A stretch of 64,000 nucleotides of DNA from Brucella sp. 21LCYQ03 (lineage in GTDB: Bacteria > Pseudomonadota > Alphaproteobacteria > Rhizobiales > Rhizobiaceae): assembly GCF_023554105.1 (NCBI RefSeq), contig NZ_JAMJWE010000004.1, positions 62,001 through 126,000 of the forward strand. The letters run 5' to 3'. Under the pieces are notes generated by a model. That model had not been told where the DNA came from, did no database searches, and was given only the letters and a program-made list of their open reading frames with translations. Each line of letters starts with the position of its first letter. Within the stretch, counting starts at the first letter, position 1. The translations under genes and the position numbers were made by a program. Shown here one piece after another: positions 1 through 8,354 of the stretch.

Positions 1-1095
1 TTTGCGGCTGGTATCGCAGTGAATTCGCTCGGCCATTCGCATCCGCATCTCGTCAATACTCTCAAAGATCAGGCCGACAAGCTCTGGCACCTGTCGAACC
101 TCTATGAAGTTCCGGGTCAGGAAAAGCTGGGCCAGCGTCTGGTTGATGCGACTTTTGCAGACAAAGTTTTCTTCACCAATTCCGGTGCTGAAGCAATTGA
201 ATGCGCGATTAAGACCGCACGCCGCTATCATTATGTAAACGGTAATCCTGAGCGTTTCCGTGTCATTACCTTTGAAGGTGCGTTCCACGGCCGTACGCTG
301 GCCACGATCGCTGCTGGCGGTCAGGCCAAGTATCTCGAAGGCTTTGGCCCGAAGGTCGATGGTTTCGACCAGGTTCCTTTCGGCGATGAAGCAGCATTGC
401 GTGCTGCAATCACCGATGAAACGGCTGCAATTCTGCTTGAGCCTGTGCAGGGCGAGGGCGGTCTGCGCGGTTTCCCGGAAGAATTTATGCGCCTTCTGCG
501 TAAGATCTGCGATGACAAAGGCCTGCTTCTGATCCTTGATGAAGTGCAGACCGGCGTTGGCCGTACGGGCAAATTGTTTGCCCATGAATGGTCGGGTATC
601 ACGCCAGACATTATGGCTGTCGCCAAAGGTATCGGCGGCGGCTTCCCAATGGGCGCATGTCTTGCAACGGCTGAAGCTGCCAAGGGCATGACCGCTGGCG
701 TGCATGGCACCACCTATGGCGGCAATCCGCTTGCTATGGCTGTTGGCAATGCTGTGCTTGATGTTGTGCTGGCTGATGGCTTCCTGGAAAGTGTTCAGGA
801 AACTGCTCTCACCATGAAGCAGGGCCTTGCGTCGATTATCGATCGCTTTCCAAATGTTATTTCGGAAGTGCGCGGTCGCGGACTGTTGATGGGCATCAAA
901 TGCGTTGTGCCAAACGTGAACCTTATTCAGGCTCTGCGTGATGAGCACCTGCTCAGCGTTGGCGCAGGCGACAATGTTGTCCGTATTCTTCCTCCTCTGG
1001 TGACAACACCGGAAGAAGCGCGTGAAGCATTGGCACGTATTGAAGCAGCCGTAGAGCGGCTTTCTGTTGCAAATCCGACCAGCAAGACGGCGTGA
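1..1095 (+). CDS. argD: Acetylornithine aminotransferase, 5' truncated by window edge
   Basis: PLP-dependent aminotransferase that converts N-acetylglutamate semialdehyde to N-acetylornithine in arginine synthesis; it often also serves the succinyl-diaminopimelate step of lysine synthesis. The frame is open from base 1 and reads [15 protein letters not shown], a typical ArgD stretch, so the GTG at 19 is an internal codon. About 35-40 residues are missing compared with the usual ~400. Visible landmarks are [10 protein letters not shown] (cofactor phosphate binding), [13 protein letters not shown] (the Asp that contacts the PLP ring), AVAKGIGGG (the PLP-binding Lys) and TTYGGNPLA. The stop lies only 4 bases before argF, so the two genes are one transcription unit. 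The family call is certain from sequence; the dual lysine role is family knowledge only. Confidence 0.95.
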   Translation, partial: FAAGIAVNSLGHSHPHLVNTLKDQADKLWHLSNLYEVPGQEKLGQRLVDATFADKVFFTNSGAEAIECAIKTARRYHYVNGNPERFRVITFEGAFHGRTLATIAAGGQAKYLEGFGPKVDGFDQVPFGDEAALRAAITDETAAILLEPVQGEGGLRGFPEEFMRLLRKICDDKGLLLILDEVQTGVGRTGKLFAHEWSGITPDIMAVAKGIGGGFPMGACLATAEAAKGMTAGVHGTTYGGNPLAMAVGNAVLDVVLADGFLESVQETALTMKQGLASIIDRFPNVISEVRGRGLLMGIKCVVPNVNLIQALRDEHLLSVGAGDNVVRILPPLVTTPEEAREALARIEAAVERLSVANPTSKTA

Positions 1096-1099
1096 GATT

Positions 1100-2023
1100 A
1101 TGGCGAATAATGGTATAAAGCACTTCATTGACCTCTCAGCTGTTCCGGCAACGGAACTGCGCGCGATCATGGAAGACGCCAAGGCACGTAAGGCGCGCAC
1201 AAAGGCTGGTGAGATCGAAAAGCCATTCGCGGGCAAAGTGCTGGCGATGATTTTTGAAAAGCCATCCACGCGTACCCGCGTATCGTTTGATGTCGGCATG
1301 CGTCAGCTGGGTGGCGAGACCATTATGCTGACGGGTTCGGAAATGCAGCTTGGTCGCAGCGAAACCATTGCGGACACCGCAAAGGTGCTTTCGCGTTATG
1401 TTGACGCGATCATGATCCGTACAACATCGCATGATCGCATGCTGGAATTGGCCGAACATGCGACCGTTCCGGTAATTAATGCACTGACCGACGACACGCA
1501 CCCTTGTCAGATCATGGCTGACGTTCTTACATATGAGGAACATCGCGGCTCGATCAAAGGCAAGACCTTTGCCTGGATGGGGGACGGTAACAACGTTCTT
1601 CATTCGCTTGTGGAAGCTGCGGCGCGTTTTGATTTCAACGTCAATATCGCAACGCCGGAAGGCAGCGAGCCGAAGCATCAATACATCGATTGGGCAAAGG
1701 CAAACGGCGCGACTATCATGTCCACTGCGGACCCGATCAAGGCAGTAGACGGTGTGGATTGCATCGTCACTGATACGTGGGTTTCCATGGGGCAGGAAGA
1801 TCGTGCGCGTGGCCACAATGTTTTCATGCCCTATCAGGTGAATGCACGTCTGATGGCTAATGCTGACCCGAAGGCGCTTTTCATGCACTGCCTGCCCGCG
1901 CATCGCGGTGAGGAAGTGACTAACGAAGTGATCGACGGCCCACAATCGGTCGTCTTCGATGAAGCTGAAAACAGGCTGCATGCCCAGAAAGCCATTCTGG
2001 CGTGGTGCCTGCAAGGCAGCTGA
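1100..2023 (+). CDS. argF: Ornithine carbamoyltransferase
   Basis: Cytosolic enzyme that joins carbamoyl phosphate to ornithine to give citrulline. It is 307 residues, normal for the family. The carbamoyl-phosphate loop STRTR, the DDTHPCQ motif, the ornithine-side DxxxSMGQE segment and the HCLPAHRG signature near the C-terminus are all present. The ATG at 1100 (MANNGIKHF) is preferred to an upstream in-frame codon inside argD because it fits family N-termini and leaves a 4-base gap. The next gene, hslO, begins 13 bases after the stop; argD-argF-hslO is a gene order I know from Brucella and rhizobia. Confidence 0.97.
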   Translation: MANNGIKHFIDLSAVPATELRAIMEDAKARKARTKAGEIEKPFAGKVLAMIFEKPSTRTRVSFDVGMRQLGGETIMLTGSEMQLGRSETIADTAKVLSRYVDAIMIRTTSHDRMLELAEHATVPVINALTDDTHPCQIMADVLTYEEHRGSIKGKTFAWMGDGNNVLHSLVEAAARFDFNVNIATPEGSEPKHQYIDWAKANGATIMSTADPIKAVDGVDCIVTDTWVSMGQEDRARGHNVFMPYQVNARLMANADPKALFMHCLPAHRGEEVTNEVIDGPQSVVFDEAENRLHAQKAILAWCLQGS

Positions 2024-2036
2024 TTGGGAGCATATT

Positions 2037-3059
2037 TTGTCTGACAAGATCAGCACAGAGCATAACGAAGCCGAAGTTGTTCATATCGATATGAACAACT
2101 TCGAGTTCGCAGGTGATGACGCCGTTGTGCCTTTCCAGGTGGAAGGGCTCGACGTGCGTGGTCGCGCCGTGCAGTTGGGCGCAAGCATTGACGCGATTTT
2201 GAAGCGCCACGACTACCCGGAACATGTTGCCCGCCTTCTGGCGGAAGCAACGGTTTTGACCACGCTTCTTGGCACATCATTGAAGTTTGAAGGCAAGTTT
2301 ATCTTCCAGACGCAGTCTGACGGTCCGGTCGATATGCTGGTCGTGGATTTCCGCACGCCGAAGTCTGTGCGTGCTTACGCCCGTTTTGATGCAGAGCGCG
2401 TTGCGGAAGCGGTGAGCGCTGGCAAAACGCGCCCTGAAGAACTGCTCGGTCGCGGAACACTCGCTTTTACGGTCGATCAGGGTGCGCATACGCAGCGCTA
2501 TCAGGGCATTGTTGCGCTTGATGGTTCGACGCTGGAAGAAATCGCACGTACCTATTTCCGCCAGTCGGAGCAGATCGCAACCGATATGAAGCTGAGCGTT
2601 GCAAAGCTTGTCGAACGCGACAGTGAAGGCAAGTTGATTGAGCGCTGGCGTGCTGGCGGTCTTATGATTCAGTTCCTGCCGGAATCTGAAATGCGTGCGC
2701 GCATGCCTGATCTTCCGGGTGGCGATGGCGATGAAAACACTGCCGTTCTTGGTCCTGAAGATGATGGCTGGGATGAAGCGCGTTCGCTGGTTGGAACGAT
2801 TGAAAGCTCGGAACTGACCGACCCGCAGGTTGGCTCAGAACGACTGCTTTATCGTCTGTTTCATGAGCGTGGCGTGCGTGTGTATGAATCGATCCGCGTT
2901 GAGGATAATTGCTCATGCTCGCGCGAGAAGATCGAAGGCGTGTTCAATAATTTCTCGGCTGAAGAGATTGAGGACAGCGTCAAGGACGGCAAGATTTCGG
3001 TCACGTGCGAATTCTGCTCAACCACCTACGAGTTCGATCCGGCGCAGTTTGCGAAGTAA
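2037..3059 (+). CDS. hslO: Redox-regulated chaperone Hsp33
   Basis: Holdase chaperone activated by oxidative unfolding; it protects cytosolic proteins during oxidative plus heat stress. The N-terminal substrate-binding domain (about residues 20-230) carries the EGLDVRGRAVQLG segment. The C-terminal zinc switch is intact as CSC at NCSCSRE followed by CEFC about 35 residues later, the CXC...CXXC tetrad. The chosen start is TTG at 2037 behind GGGAG; an ATG at 2091 is the main alternative and would remove an acidic N-terminal stretch. With the TTG start the protein is 340 residues, within the alphaproteobacterial range. It is transcribed with argF and ends at a strong terminator. Confidence 0.93.
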   Translation: MSDKISTEHNEAEVVHIDMNNFEFAGDDAVVPFQVEGLDVRGRAVQLGASIDAILKRHDYPEHVARLLAEATVLTTLLGTSLKFEGKFIFQTQSDGPVDMLVVDFRTPKSVRAYARFDAERVAEAVSAGKTRPEELLGRGTLAFTVDQGAHTQRYQGIVALDGSTLEEIARTYFRQSEQIATDMKLSVAKLVERDSEGKLIERWRAGGLMIQFLPESEMRARMPDLPGGDGDENTAVLGPEDDGWDEARSLVGTIESSELTDPQVGSERLLYRLFHERGVRVYESIRVEDNCSCSREKIEGVFNNFSAEEIEDSVKDGKISVTCEFCSTTYEFDPAQFAK

Positions 3060-3069
3060 AAACTATTAT

Positions 3070-3097
3070 AAGGCGGCTCTTACCAGCCGCCTTTTTT
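3070..3097 (+). terminator. Rho-independent terminator after hslO
   Basis: A 9-bp perfect stem (AAGGCGGCT / AGCCGCCTT) with a 6-base loop runs into a T tract. It closes the argD-argF-hslO unit. Its last bases overlap the stop codon of the convergent apaG gene. Confidence 0.9.
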
Positions 3098-3488
3098 AAT
3101 TCAGGGTGCGTCGTGTTTCTGGAATATCCAGCGAAAACGCCGGAATATCGACGTCAAATGAATTTCCATCAGGTGATTGCATCTGGTAGCGCCCGACCAT
3201 CACGCCGGATGTGGTGCTTAGTGGGCATCCTGATGAATATTGATAGGAGTCGCCGGGATTAAGCGTCGGCTGTTCGCCGATCACGCCAGCGCCGCGCACT
3301 TCTTCTATACGACCATTACCATCGGTGATCTGCCAATAGCGTGAGCGCAGCTGAACGCTCTGCGATGAATTGTTAGCGATGGTGATCCGGTAGCCCCAGA
3401 CATAGCGGTTTTCGTCCGGCTCGGACTGGTCTTCGAGATAAAACGGCTCAGCCGTTACCTCAATATCCCGTGTTACCGCTCTGTACAT
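3096..3488 (-). CDS. apaG: ApaG family protein
   Basis: Small fibronectin-III-like protein of the ApaG/DUF525 family. In enterobacteria apaG is linked to Co2+/Mg2+ efflux phenotypes; the biochemical role is not settled. At 130 residues it is the normal size. Conserved family stretches are visible: [54 protein letters not shown] and a C-terminal IPAFSLD. The start at MYRAVT was chosen over an ATG two codons upstream because family members begin MYxAVT. Its 3' end abuts the hslO terminator. metZ lies upstream on the same strand, separated by a perfect palindrome. Confidence 0.93.
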   Translation of the reverse strand: MYRAVTRDIEVTAEPFYLEDQSEPDENRYVWGYRITIANNSSQSVQLRSRYWQITDGNGRIEEVRGAGVIGEQPTLNPGDSYQYSSGCPLSTTSGVMVGRYQMQSPDGNSFDVDIPAFSLDIPETRRTLN

Positions 3489-3565
3489 GCGCACCCGCCT
3501 TCAAATCTTACCGTGTCATTGTCTTCTATCGCCAAACTTGCGGGTAAGGTCAACGATTTGTGGCT

Positions 3566-3593
3566 GCAATTGCCGGAATGTTCCGGCAATTGC
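3566..3593. repeat. Perfect 28-base palindrome between metZ and apaG
   Basis: Two 13-base arms (GCAATTGCCGGAA and its exact complement) flank a 2-base centre. It lies 18 bases past the metZ stop and about 77 bases before the apaG start. No T tract follows on either strand, so it is not a classic terminator. It could be a processing hairpin or a protein-binding site. Confidence 0.75.
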
Positions 3594-3611
3594 TCTATTT
3601 GGAACTATCAA

Positions 3612-4805
3612 TCAGCGAGCAGCGGCAAGCGCTTCCAGCACGTCTTCAACAAGATCATCCTGATCTTCAAGACCAACAGAAATACGCAGCATTCCGTCAG
3701 AAATGCCGAGTTCTGCGCGTGCTTCGTCCGTCAGGCTCTGATGCGTCGTCGTGGCCGGATGGGTGATGATGCTCTTTGAGTCGCCAAGATTATTCGACAG
3801 ACTGAACACCTGAAGCGCATTCTCAAACTTGAACGCGGCAGGCTTGCCGCCTTCCAGTTCCAGAGCGATCAGCGTTGAGCCGCCGCTCATCTGTTTAGCG
3901 ATAATGTCCGCCTGTGGATGATCGGCACGGCCCGGATAAATCACGCGCTTCACACCATTCTGACCCGCAAGCGCATCGGCGATGGCACCTGCCGAGCGTG
4001 TCTGCTGCTGCACGCGAACACCGAGCGTTTCAAGACCCTTGAGCATAACCCATGCGTTAAACGGGCTCATACCGGGTCCGGTGTGACGGAAATAGGCCTG
4101 TAGTGTGCCTTCAATCCATTCCTTGTCGGAAAGAATGATACCGCCCAGACAACGGCCCTGACCATCAATATGCTTGGTGGTTGAATAAACGACGATATGC
4201 GCGCCCAGTTCAAGCGGCTTCTGGAACAGCGGCGTTGCAAAAACATTGTCAACGATCAGCTTGGCACCGGCTTCATTGGCAACTTCAGCCACAGCGGCAA
4301 TGTCAATGATTTCCAGCGTTGGGTTCGACGGGCTTTCCAGAAACATAACCTTGGTGTTCGGACGAACAGCGGCTTTCCAGTTTTCAATATCAGAGCCATC
4401 GATAATCGAAATTTCTACGCCATAACGCGGCAGGATGGTTTCCACGATATAGCGGCATGAACCAAACACAGCGCGCGCTGAAATCACATGGTCGCCAGCC
4501 TGAACCTGACACAGGATTGCGGCGGCAACGGCTGCCATGCCGGATGTGAAAGCGCGGGCATCTTCAGCGCCTTCAAGCGCGCACATGCGCTTTTCAAACA
4601 TGTCTGTCGTCGGGTTAGCATAACGCGAATAGATGAAGCCCGGATCTTCGCCCGTAAAGCGCGCTTCAGCGGCTTCTGCGGTGGGGTAAAGAAAGCCCTG
4701 CGTCAGATAGAGGGCCTCTGAAAATTCTGCGAAATCAGAGCGCAACGTGCCTGCATGAACGAGCTGCGTTGCTGGGCGAAACTTACGGGTAGTCTTATTC
4801 GTCAT
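3612..4805 (-). CDS. metZ: O-succinylhomoserine sulfhydrylase
   Basis: Cys/Met-metabolism PLP enzyme that makes homocysteine directly from O-succinylhomoserine and sulfide. It has 397 residues. Motifs in order: LTQGFLYPTAEAAEARF and YSRYANPTTDMFEKR (substrate/PLP loop), the FTSGMAA turn, IVDNVFATPLFQKP, and the STTKHIDGQGR stretch with the PLP Lys; the C-terminal SLGD-type motif reads SLSNNLGDSKS. The ATG at 4805 is used because the upstream in-frame extension would run into the terminator and riboswitch. Expression is expected to fall with rising S-adenosylmethionine through the SAM-II leader. MetB or MetY are possible alternatives, but the leader and sequence pattern fit MetZ. Confidence 0.93.
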   Translation of the reverse strand: MTNKTTRKFRPATQLVHAGTLRSDFAEFSEALYLTQGFLYPTAEAAEARFTGEDPGFIYSRYANPTTDMFEKRMCALEGAEDARAFTSGMAAVAAAILCQVQAGDHVISARAVFGSCRYIVETILPRYGVEISIIDGSDIENWKAAVRPNTKVMFLESPSNPTLEIIDIAAVAEVANEAGAKLIVDNVFATPLFQKPLELGAHIVVYSTTKHIDGQGRCLGGIILSDKEWIEGTLQAYFRHTGPGMSPFNAWVMLKGLETLGVRVQQQTRSAGAIADALAGQNGVKRVIYPGRADHPQADIIAKQMSGGSTLIALELEGGKPAAFKFENALQVFSLSNNLGDSKSIITHPATTTHQSLTDEARAELGISDGMLRISVGLEDQDDLVEDVLEALAAAR

Positions 4806-4858
4806 TTTATCCAACCTGTCGAAAGCTGGTCGGCCGGGGCGGATTGCCTCGGCGGCCA

Positions 4859-4896
4859 ATAAAAAACCGGCCTTGCGAATACACAAAAGGCCGGTT
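4859..4896 (-). terminator. Leader terminator between SAM-II aptamer and metZ
   Basis: On the minus strand a perfect 10-bp stem (AACCGGCCTT / AAGGCCGGTT) with a 12-base loop is followed by a T-rich run. It sits 13 bases downstream of the riboswitch and 54 bases before the metZ ATG, the position expected for an intrinsic terminator controlled by the aptamer. Confidence 0.85.
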
Positions 4897-4908
4897 ACGA
4901 ACCGCGGC

Positions 4909-4966
4909 CTTATTTTAGCGAATTCTTTAACGTGGCTGCAAGCCGGCCGGCCAAATCACCACGGAA
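4909..4966 (-). promoter_or_regulatory. SAM-II riboswitch upstream of metZ
   Basis: Read on the minus strand: CGTGGTGATTTG, then a GGCCGG-type internal segment, GGCTTGCAGCCACG, TTAAA, and CGCTAAAAT. This is the SAM-II (metA-motif) layout: stem P1 pairs CGTGG (4959-4963) with CCACG (4931-4935), and the GATTTG loop is poised to form the pseudoknot with the terminal CTAAA (about 4912-4918). SAM-II elements are known upstream of met genes in alphaproteobacteria, which agrees with metZ here. Binding of S-adenosylmethionine should lower metZ expression. Confidence 0.9.
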
Positions 4967-4973
4967 CACTTTT

Positions 4974-5002
4974 TTCTTATGCCTCTTGAGCGGGGTCGTC
5001 AA
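4974..5002 (-). promoter_or_regulatory. Putative sigma-70 promoter for metZ leader
   Basis: On the minus strand TTGACG (4997-5002) and TAAGAA (4974-4979) are separated by exactly 17 bases. A start about 7 bases downstream would begin the transcript right at the SAM-II aptamer, which supports the call. Confidence 0.6.
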
Positions 5003-5155
5003 TGCCAGAAGATGCGCACATGCTGGAAAATAAGCAATTTGACATCCCTTTAAGCGCGTGAAAGCTGGGGAAATAGACTCAAAATGCTGGTCTTGCGGCA
5101 TTCAAGCAGTCAATGGTCTTAAACCTATTTTAAGTAATTCACGGAGTTGAGTGGC

Positions 5156-6247
5156 ATGACGCAGAGGGAAGCAGGAATTCTGGCAGATGCGGATATCGCC
5201 GCCCTGTTTGAAAGCGGTTTGCTGAAATCTCAGCGTCCTCTCGATGCCGATCAGATTCAGCCTGCCAGCCTTGATTTGCGTTTGGGTGCCAAAGCCTATC
5301 GTGTGCGCGCATCTTTCATGCCCGGTCCGGGAACACCTGTCATCGACAAGCTGGAGCGACTGAAACTCCATGAGATCGATCTGACTGCCGGTGCGGTTCT
5401 TGAAACTGGCTGCGTCTATATCGTGCCGCTGCTTGAAAGCCTGTCGCTTTCGCCGGAACTGTCGGCTTCGGCCAATCCGAAAAGCTCGACCGGACGCCTT
5501 GATATTTTCACCCGTGTCATCACCGATGGCGCGCAGGAATTCGACAAGGTTCCGGCTGGCTATAATGGCCCGCTTTATCTTGAAGTCAGCCCGCGCACCT
5601 TCCCGATTGTCGCGCGCACTGGCTCACGCCTGTCGCAAATTCGTTTCCGTCAGGGCCGCGCACAGCTGACTGAAGCAGAACTTGCGGTGCTGCATCAGAC
5701 TGAAACGCTCGTGGCCGCTGAAATGCCGAATATTTCCGGCGGCGGCATTGCGCTTTCGGTTGATCTTTCTGGTGGCGAAGACAGGCTGATCGGCTATCGC
5801 GGCAAGCACCACACAGCGGTGGTTGATGTCGATAAGCGTGCAGCGCATGACGTTCTCGACTTCTGGGAACCGATTTATGACCGTGGCGCACGCGAACTGG
5901 TACTGGACCCGGATGAGTTTTACATTCTTGTATCGCGCGAAGCGGTGCATGTACCGCCGCTATATGCCGCTGAAATGACGCCTTTTGACCCGCTGGTCGG
6001 TGAATTCCGTGTGCATTATGCAGGCTTCTTTGATCCGGGCTTTGGTCACACCGCTGCGGGTGGGACCGGGAGCCGTGCGGTTCTGGAAGTGCGCAGTCAT
6101 GAAGTCCCGTTCATTCTCGAACACGGACAGATTGTCGGCCGTCTTGTTTATGAGCATATGTTGAAACGCCCGAAGGCGCTTTATGGCCTTGATCTTGGAT
6201 CAAACTATCAGGCGCAGCAGCTCAAGCTCTCCAAGCATTTCAGGTGA
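5156..6247 (+). CDS. dcd: 2'-deoxycytidine 5'-triphosphate deaminase, long two-domain form
   Basis: Member of the dUTPase/dCTP deaminase trimer superfamily; it converts dCTP to dUTP for thymidylate synthesis. It has 363 residues, nearly twice the ~190 of E. coli Dcd. An N-terminal copy carries IQPASLDLRLG and SSTGRLDIFTRV; a second region (about residues 195-363) repeats dUTPase-fold features ending GYFDPGFG-like (AGFFDPGFGHT) and EVRSHEVPF. The long form is usual in Rhizobiales. The ATG at 5156 is favoured over an upstream TTG at 5147 because CGGAG (5142-5146) sits 9 bases before the ATG. It is divergent from metZ. Confidence 0.9.
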   Translation: MTQREAGILADADIAALFESGLLKSQRPLDADQIQPASLDLRLGAKAYRVRASFMPGPGTPVIDKLERLKLHEIDLTAGAVLETGCVYIVPLLESLSLSPELSASANPKSSTGRLDIFTRVITDGAQEFDKVPAGYNGPLYLEVSPRTFPIVARTGSRLSQIRFRQGRAQLTEAELAVLHQTETLVAAEMPNISGGGIALSVDLSGGEDRLIGYRGKHHTAVVDVDKRAAHDVLDFWEPIYDRGARELVLDPDEFYILVSREAVHVPPLYAAEMTPFDPLVGEFRVHYAGFFDPGFGHTAAGGTGSRAVLEVRSHEVPFILEHGQIVGRLVYEHMLKRPKALYGLDLGSNYQAQQLKLSKHFR

Positions 6248-6304
6248 TTGCATTCTTCCCGGTTCCGTCTCTATAAAATAGGGAATAGGTGGAGGAGTGT
6301 GTTG

Positions 6305-7303
6305 GTGAAAAACGGGAAAGATGAGGTGCGGGACATCGCGACAGACACGCCAGCGCGTCGTCTGTCTGTGGGCATTGTGGCATTGCCGGGCTTTACGCTG
6401 ACCGCACTCAGCCTGTTTCTTGATCCGTTTCGCCTGGCAGCTGATGACCGCGATAAAAGCCGCCAGATCAGATGCGCATGGAAGATCTGCACCCTGTCAG
6501 GCGATCCGGTCACGTCCAGCTCCGGCATGGTGATCGAGCCAACCGCGCCAATCGGCGAGTTGGACGACTGCGATTATGTGGCGGTTGTTGGCGGGGTTCT
6601 CGGACAATATCGTCCGCGCCAGCAAGCGCTGATTGACCTCATCAAGCGTGCCGACAAGCGTGGCAAAACCGTTGTTGGGCTTTGTACGGCAGCATTTTTG
6701 CTGGCTGAAGGCGGTTTGCTTGATGATCGCAATTGCTGTGTAAGCTGGTTTCATCGCGACGATTTTCTCGATCTTTTCGATGGCTATTCAGCTGATACCA
6801 CGAGCTTGTTTCACCGCAGCGGACGACATTTTACCTGCGCGGGTGGTCTTGGTGCTGCGTCGCTGTCGCTCTCGATTATCCAGAATGAAATCTCGGAAGA
6901 ACTGGCACGCAAAAGCGCGTCCATCCTGATGATCCCCTATGAGCTTGTGCGTTCGGAACAACCGGCGTTAAGCTTCAACGGGGTTCGCTCGCCGATGATC
7001 CGCAAAGCAATCCGTATTTTCGAGGAAACGCTGGAAGAGCCGGTGCCAATGATTGATGTCGCGCGCAAGCTTGGCATTTCCGTGCGTCAGATGGAGCGCG
7101 GTTTCCGCATGGCGATAGGCCGGACGGCATTTGAGGTGCGCGAAGAATTGCGGGTTAAGAAAGCGCGGGAGCTGCTGTCTGAAACCGGGCTGTCGCTTCT
7201 GGAAGTGGCCGTCGCAAGCGGCTTCACCGATACGCGCAGCATGAACCGCTCGTTTGTTCGCCAGAAGCAGAAGCCCCCGCGCGATTATCGCAAAGAACAC
7301 TGA
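6305..7303 (+). CDS. GlxA-type AraC family transcriptional regulator
   Basis: Two-part regulator of about 332 residues. The N-terminal half (about 15-190) is a DJ-1/PfpI-like class I glutamine amidotransferase fold with the nucleophile-elbow stretch VGLCTAAFLLAEGG; the C-terminal 100 residues hold two AraC helix-turn-helices (PMIDVARKLGISVRQMERGF and the LEVAVASGFTDTRSMNRSF region). Relatives include GlxA, ArgR of Pseudomonas and GbdR/CdhR, which sense amino-acid or quaternary-amine metabolites; the ligand here is unknown. The GTG at 6305 lies 7 bases after GGAGGAG; TTG at 6302 is an alternative. The gene follows dcd by 57 bases and may have its own promoter. Confidence 0.85.
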   Translation: MKNGKDEVRDIATDTPARRLSVGIVALPGFTLTALSLFLDPFRLAADDRDKSRQIRCAWKICTLSGDPVTSSSGMVIEPTAPIGELDDCDYVAVVGGVLGQYRPRQQALIDLIKRADKRGKTVVGLCTAAFLLAEGGLLDDRNCCVSWFHRDDFLDLFDGYSADTTSLFHRSGRHFTCAGGLGAASLSLSIIQNEISEELARKSASILMIPYELVRSEQPALSFNGVRSPMIRKAIRIFEETLEEPVPMIDVARKLGISVRQMERGFRMAIGRTAFEVREELRVKKARELLSETGLSLLEVAVASGFTDTRSMNRSFVRQKQKPPRDYRKEH

Positions 7304-7395
7304 ACTATCGAGATTACTTGCGAATCCTGCACTGACCTCCTATTTTCCGCATCGAAACTGCCGCTTTGGCAGACGATCAAATGCAGGAGATTTGC

Positions 7396-7662
7396 ATGTC
7401 TGATGGTGTGAACCGTTTTCTTGGCGATACGCCAGCGCGCGTGCTGATCAAGCTTATTCTGATCTCGCTGGTGGTTGGCGTGGTGATGAGCGCGTTTCAC
7501 TGGACGCCTTATGATATTCTCTATGGCATCCGTGATTTCGTGCTGCGCCTCTGGAATATGGGCTTCTCGGCAATTGCCGGTTTTGCGGATTATCTGATCC
7601 TTGGTGCAGCCGTTGTTATTCCGGTCTTTATTTTGCTCCGAATCCTGAGCTATCGGAAATGA
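7396..7662 (+). CDS. DUF6460 small inner-membrane protein
   Basis: A protein of 88 residues with two membrane-spanning stretches: about residues 20-37 (LIKLILISLVVGVVMSAF) and 60-82 (ILGAAVVIPVFILLRIL). It begins MSDGVNRFLGDTPARV, a conserved start of a rhizobial family that I recall as DUF6460. Function is unknown. AGGAG lies 7 bases before the ATG. It sits 24 bases ahead of the CAP-domain gene in the same orientation, so the two may be cotranscribed. Confidence 0.75.
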   Translation: MSDGVNRFLGDTPARVLIKLILISLVVGVVMSAFHWTPYDILYGIRDFVLRLWNMGFSAIAGFADYLILGAAVVIPVFILLRILSYRK

Positions 7663-7686
7663 GCGATAACTTAGGGATCACGACAA

Positions 7687-8172
7687 ATGCAGCAGAACAA
7701 TGGTTTCACTCTTTCACGGCGCGGCTTTCTGATCCTCGCCGGTGGCGCTCTGGCCTATGCAGCTCTGCCGAAGGGCTTTGCAGAGGCTGCGGCAGGGGAT
7801 GTTGATCCAACCGCGCTGTTTAATCAAATCCGCAAGTCCAATGGTCTGTCGTCTATGGCGACGGACAGCAAGCTTGAAAAGGCAGCGCTTTATCAGGCCC
7901 GCCGTATGGCATCTCATGGCAAGATCGGCCACTCGGTCGGCTGGGGCAATGGTTTCGTGTCGCGGCTCAAGCAAGCTGGCATTCGAGGCCCTGCGGCGGA
8001 AAATGTTGCGTCCGGTCAGCCCAACACGCAGGCTGTTTTTGATGCATGGATGAAATCGCCGGGGCATCGTAAAAACATGCTTGACCCGACGTTTGGCCAT
8101 TACGGGCTTGCATGGGCAACGCCAGAAAACAATCCGCGCCGCCTTTATTGGGCGATGATGCTGGGCCTTTAG
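7687..8172 (+). CDS. CAP (SCP/PR-1-like) domain protein with Tat signal
   Basis: This 161-residue exported protein has a twin-arginine signal (LSRRGFLILAGG, with a hydrophobic run and an AEA cut near residue 34). The mature part is a compact CAP domain: FNQIRKSNGL, LEKAALYQARRMAS, a GHSVGWG segment with the first conserved His, AENVASG, AVFDAWMKSPGHRKNMLDP and a C-terminal YWAMMLG. The GHxxN signature (GHRKNML) is typical. Bacterial CAP proteins are extracytoplasmic and mostly of unknown function. A dispersed palindromic repeat follows the stop codon. Confidence 0.85.
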   Translation: MQQNNGFTLSRRGFLILAGGALAYAALPKGFAEAAAGDVDPTALFNQIRKSNGLSSMATDSKLEKAALYQARRMASHGKIGHSVGWGNGFVSRLKQAGIRGPAAENVASGQPNTQAVFDAWMKSPGHRKNMLDPTFGHYGLAWATPENNPRRLYWAMMLGL

Positions 8173-8184
8173 AAATTTTTTGGC

Positions 8185-8227
8185 GCGCATCTTATCCGAA
8201 AACCGGTTCCCACTTTTCGGGATGCGC
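8185..8227 (-). repeat. Dispersed palindromic repeat, copy 1
   Basis: Outer arms GCGCATC/GATGCGC enclose inner arms CCGAAAA/TTTTCGG with an asymmetric TTAT bulge. It is inverted relative to the copy at 11232 and belongs to the same family as the copies at 11232, 23347, 35091 and 50534. Confidence 0.8.
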
Positions 8228-8354
8228 TTTAACCTCCTGACATAAGGCTGTCAGGGCTGCGACAATGCGGTGGTCGAATTCTCTGTCGTTTTGAATGATT
8301 CCAGAATAGAGCTTTCCCTTATCTTGTTTGAATTTTGGGAAAGCCGGGGATCAG

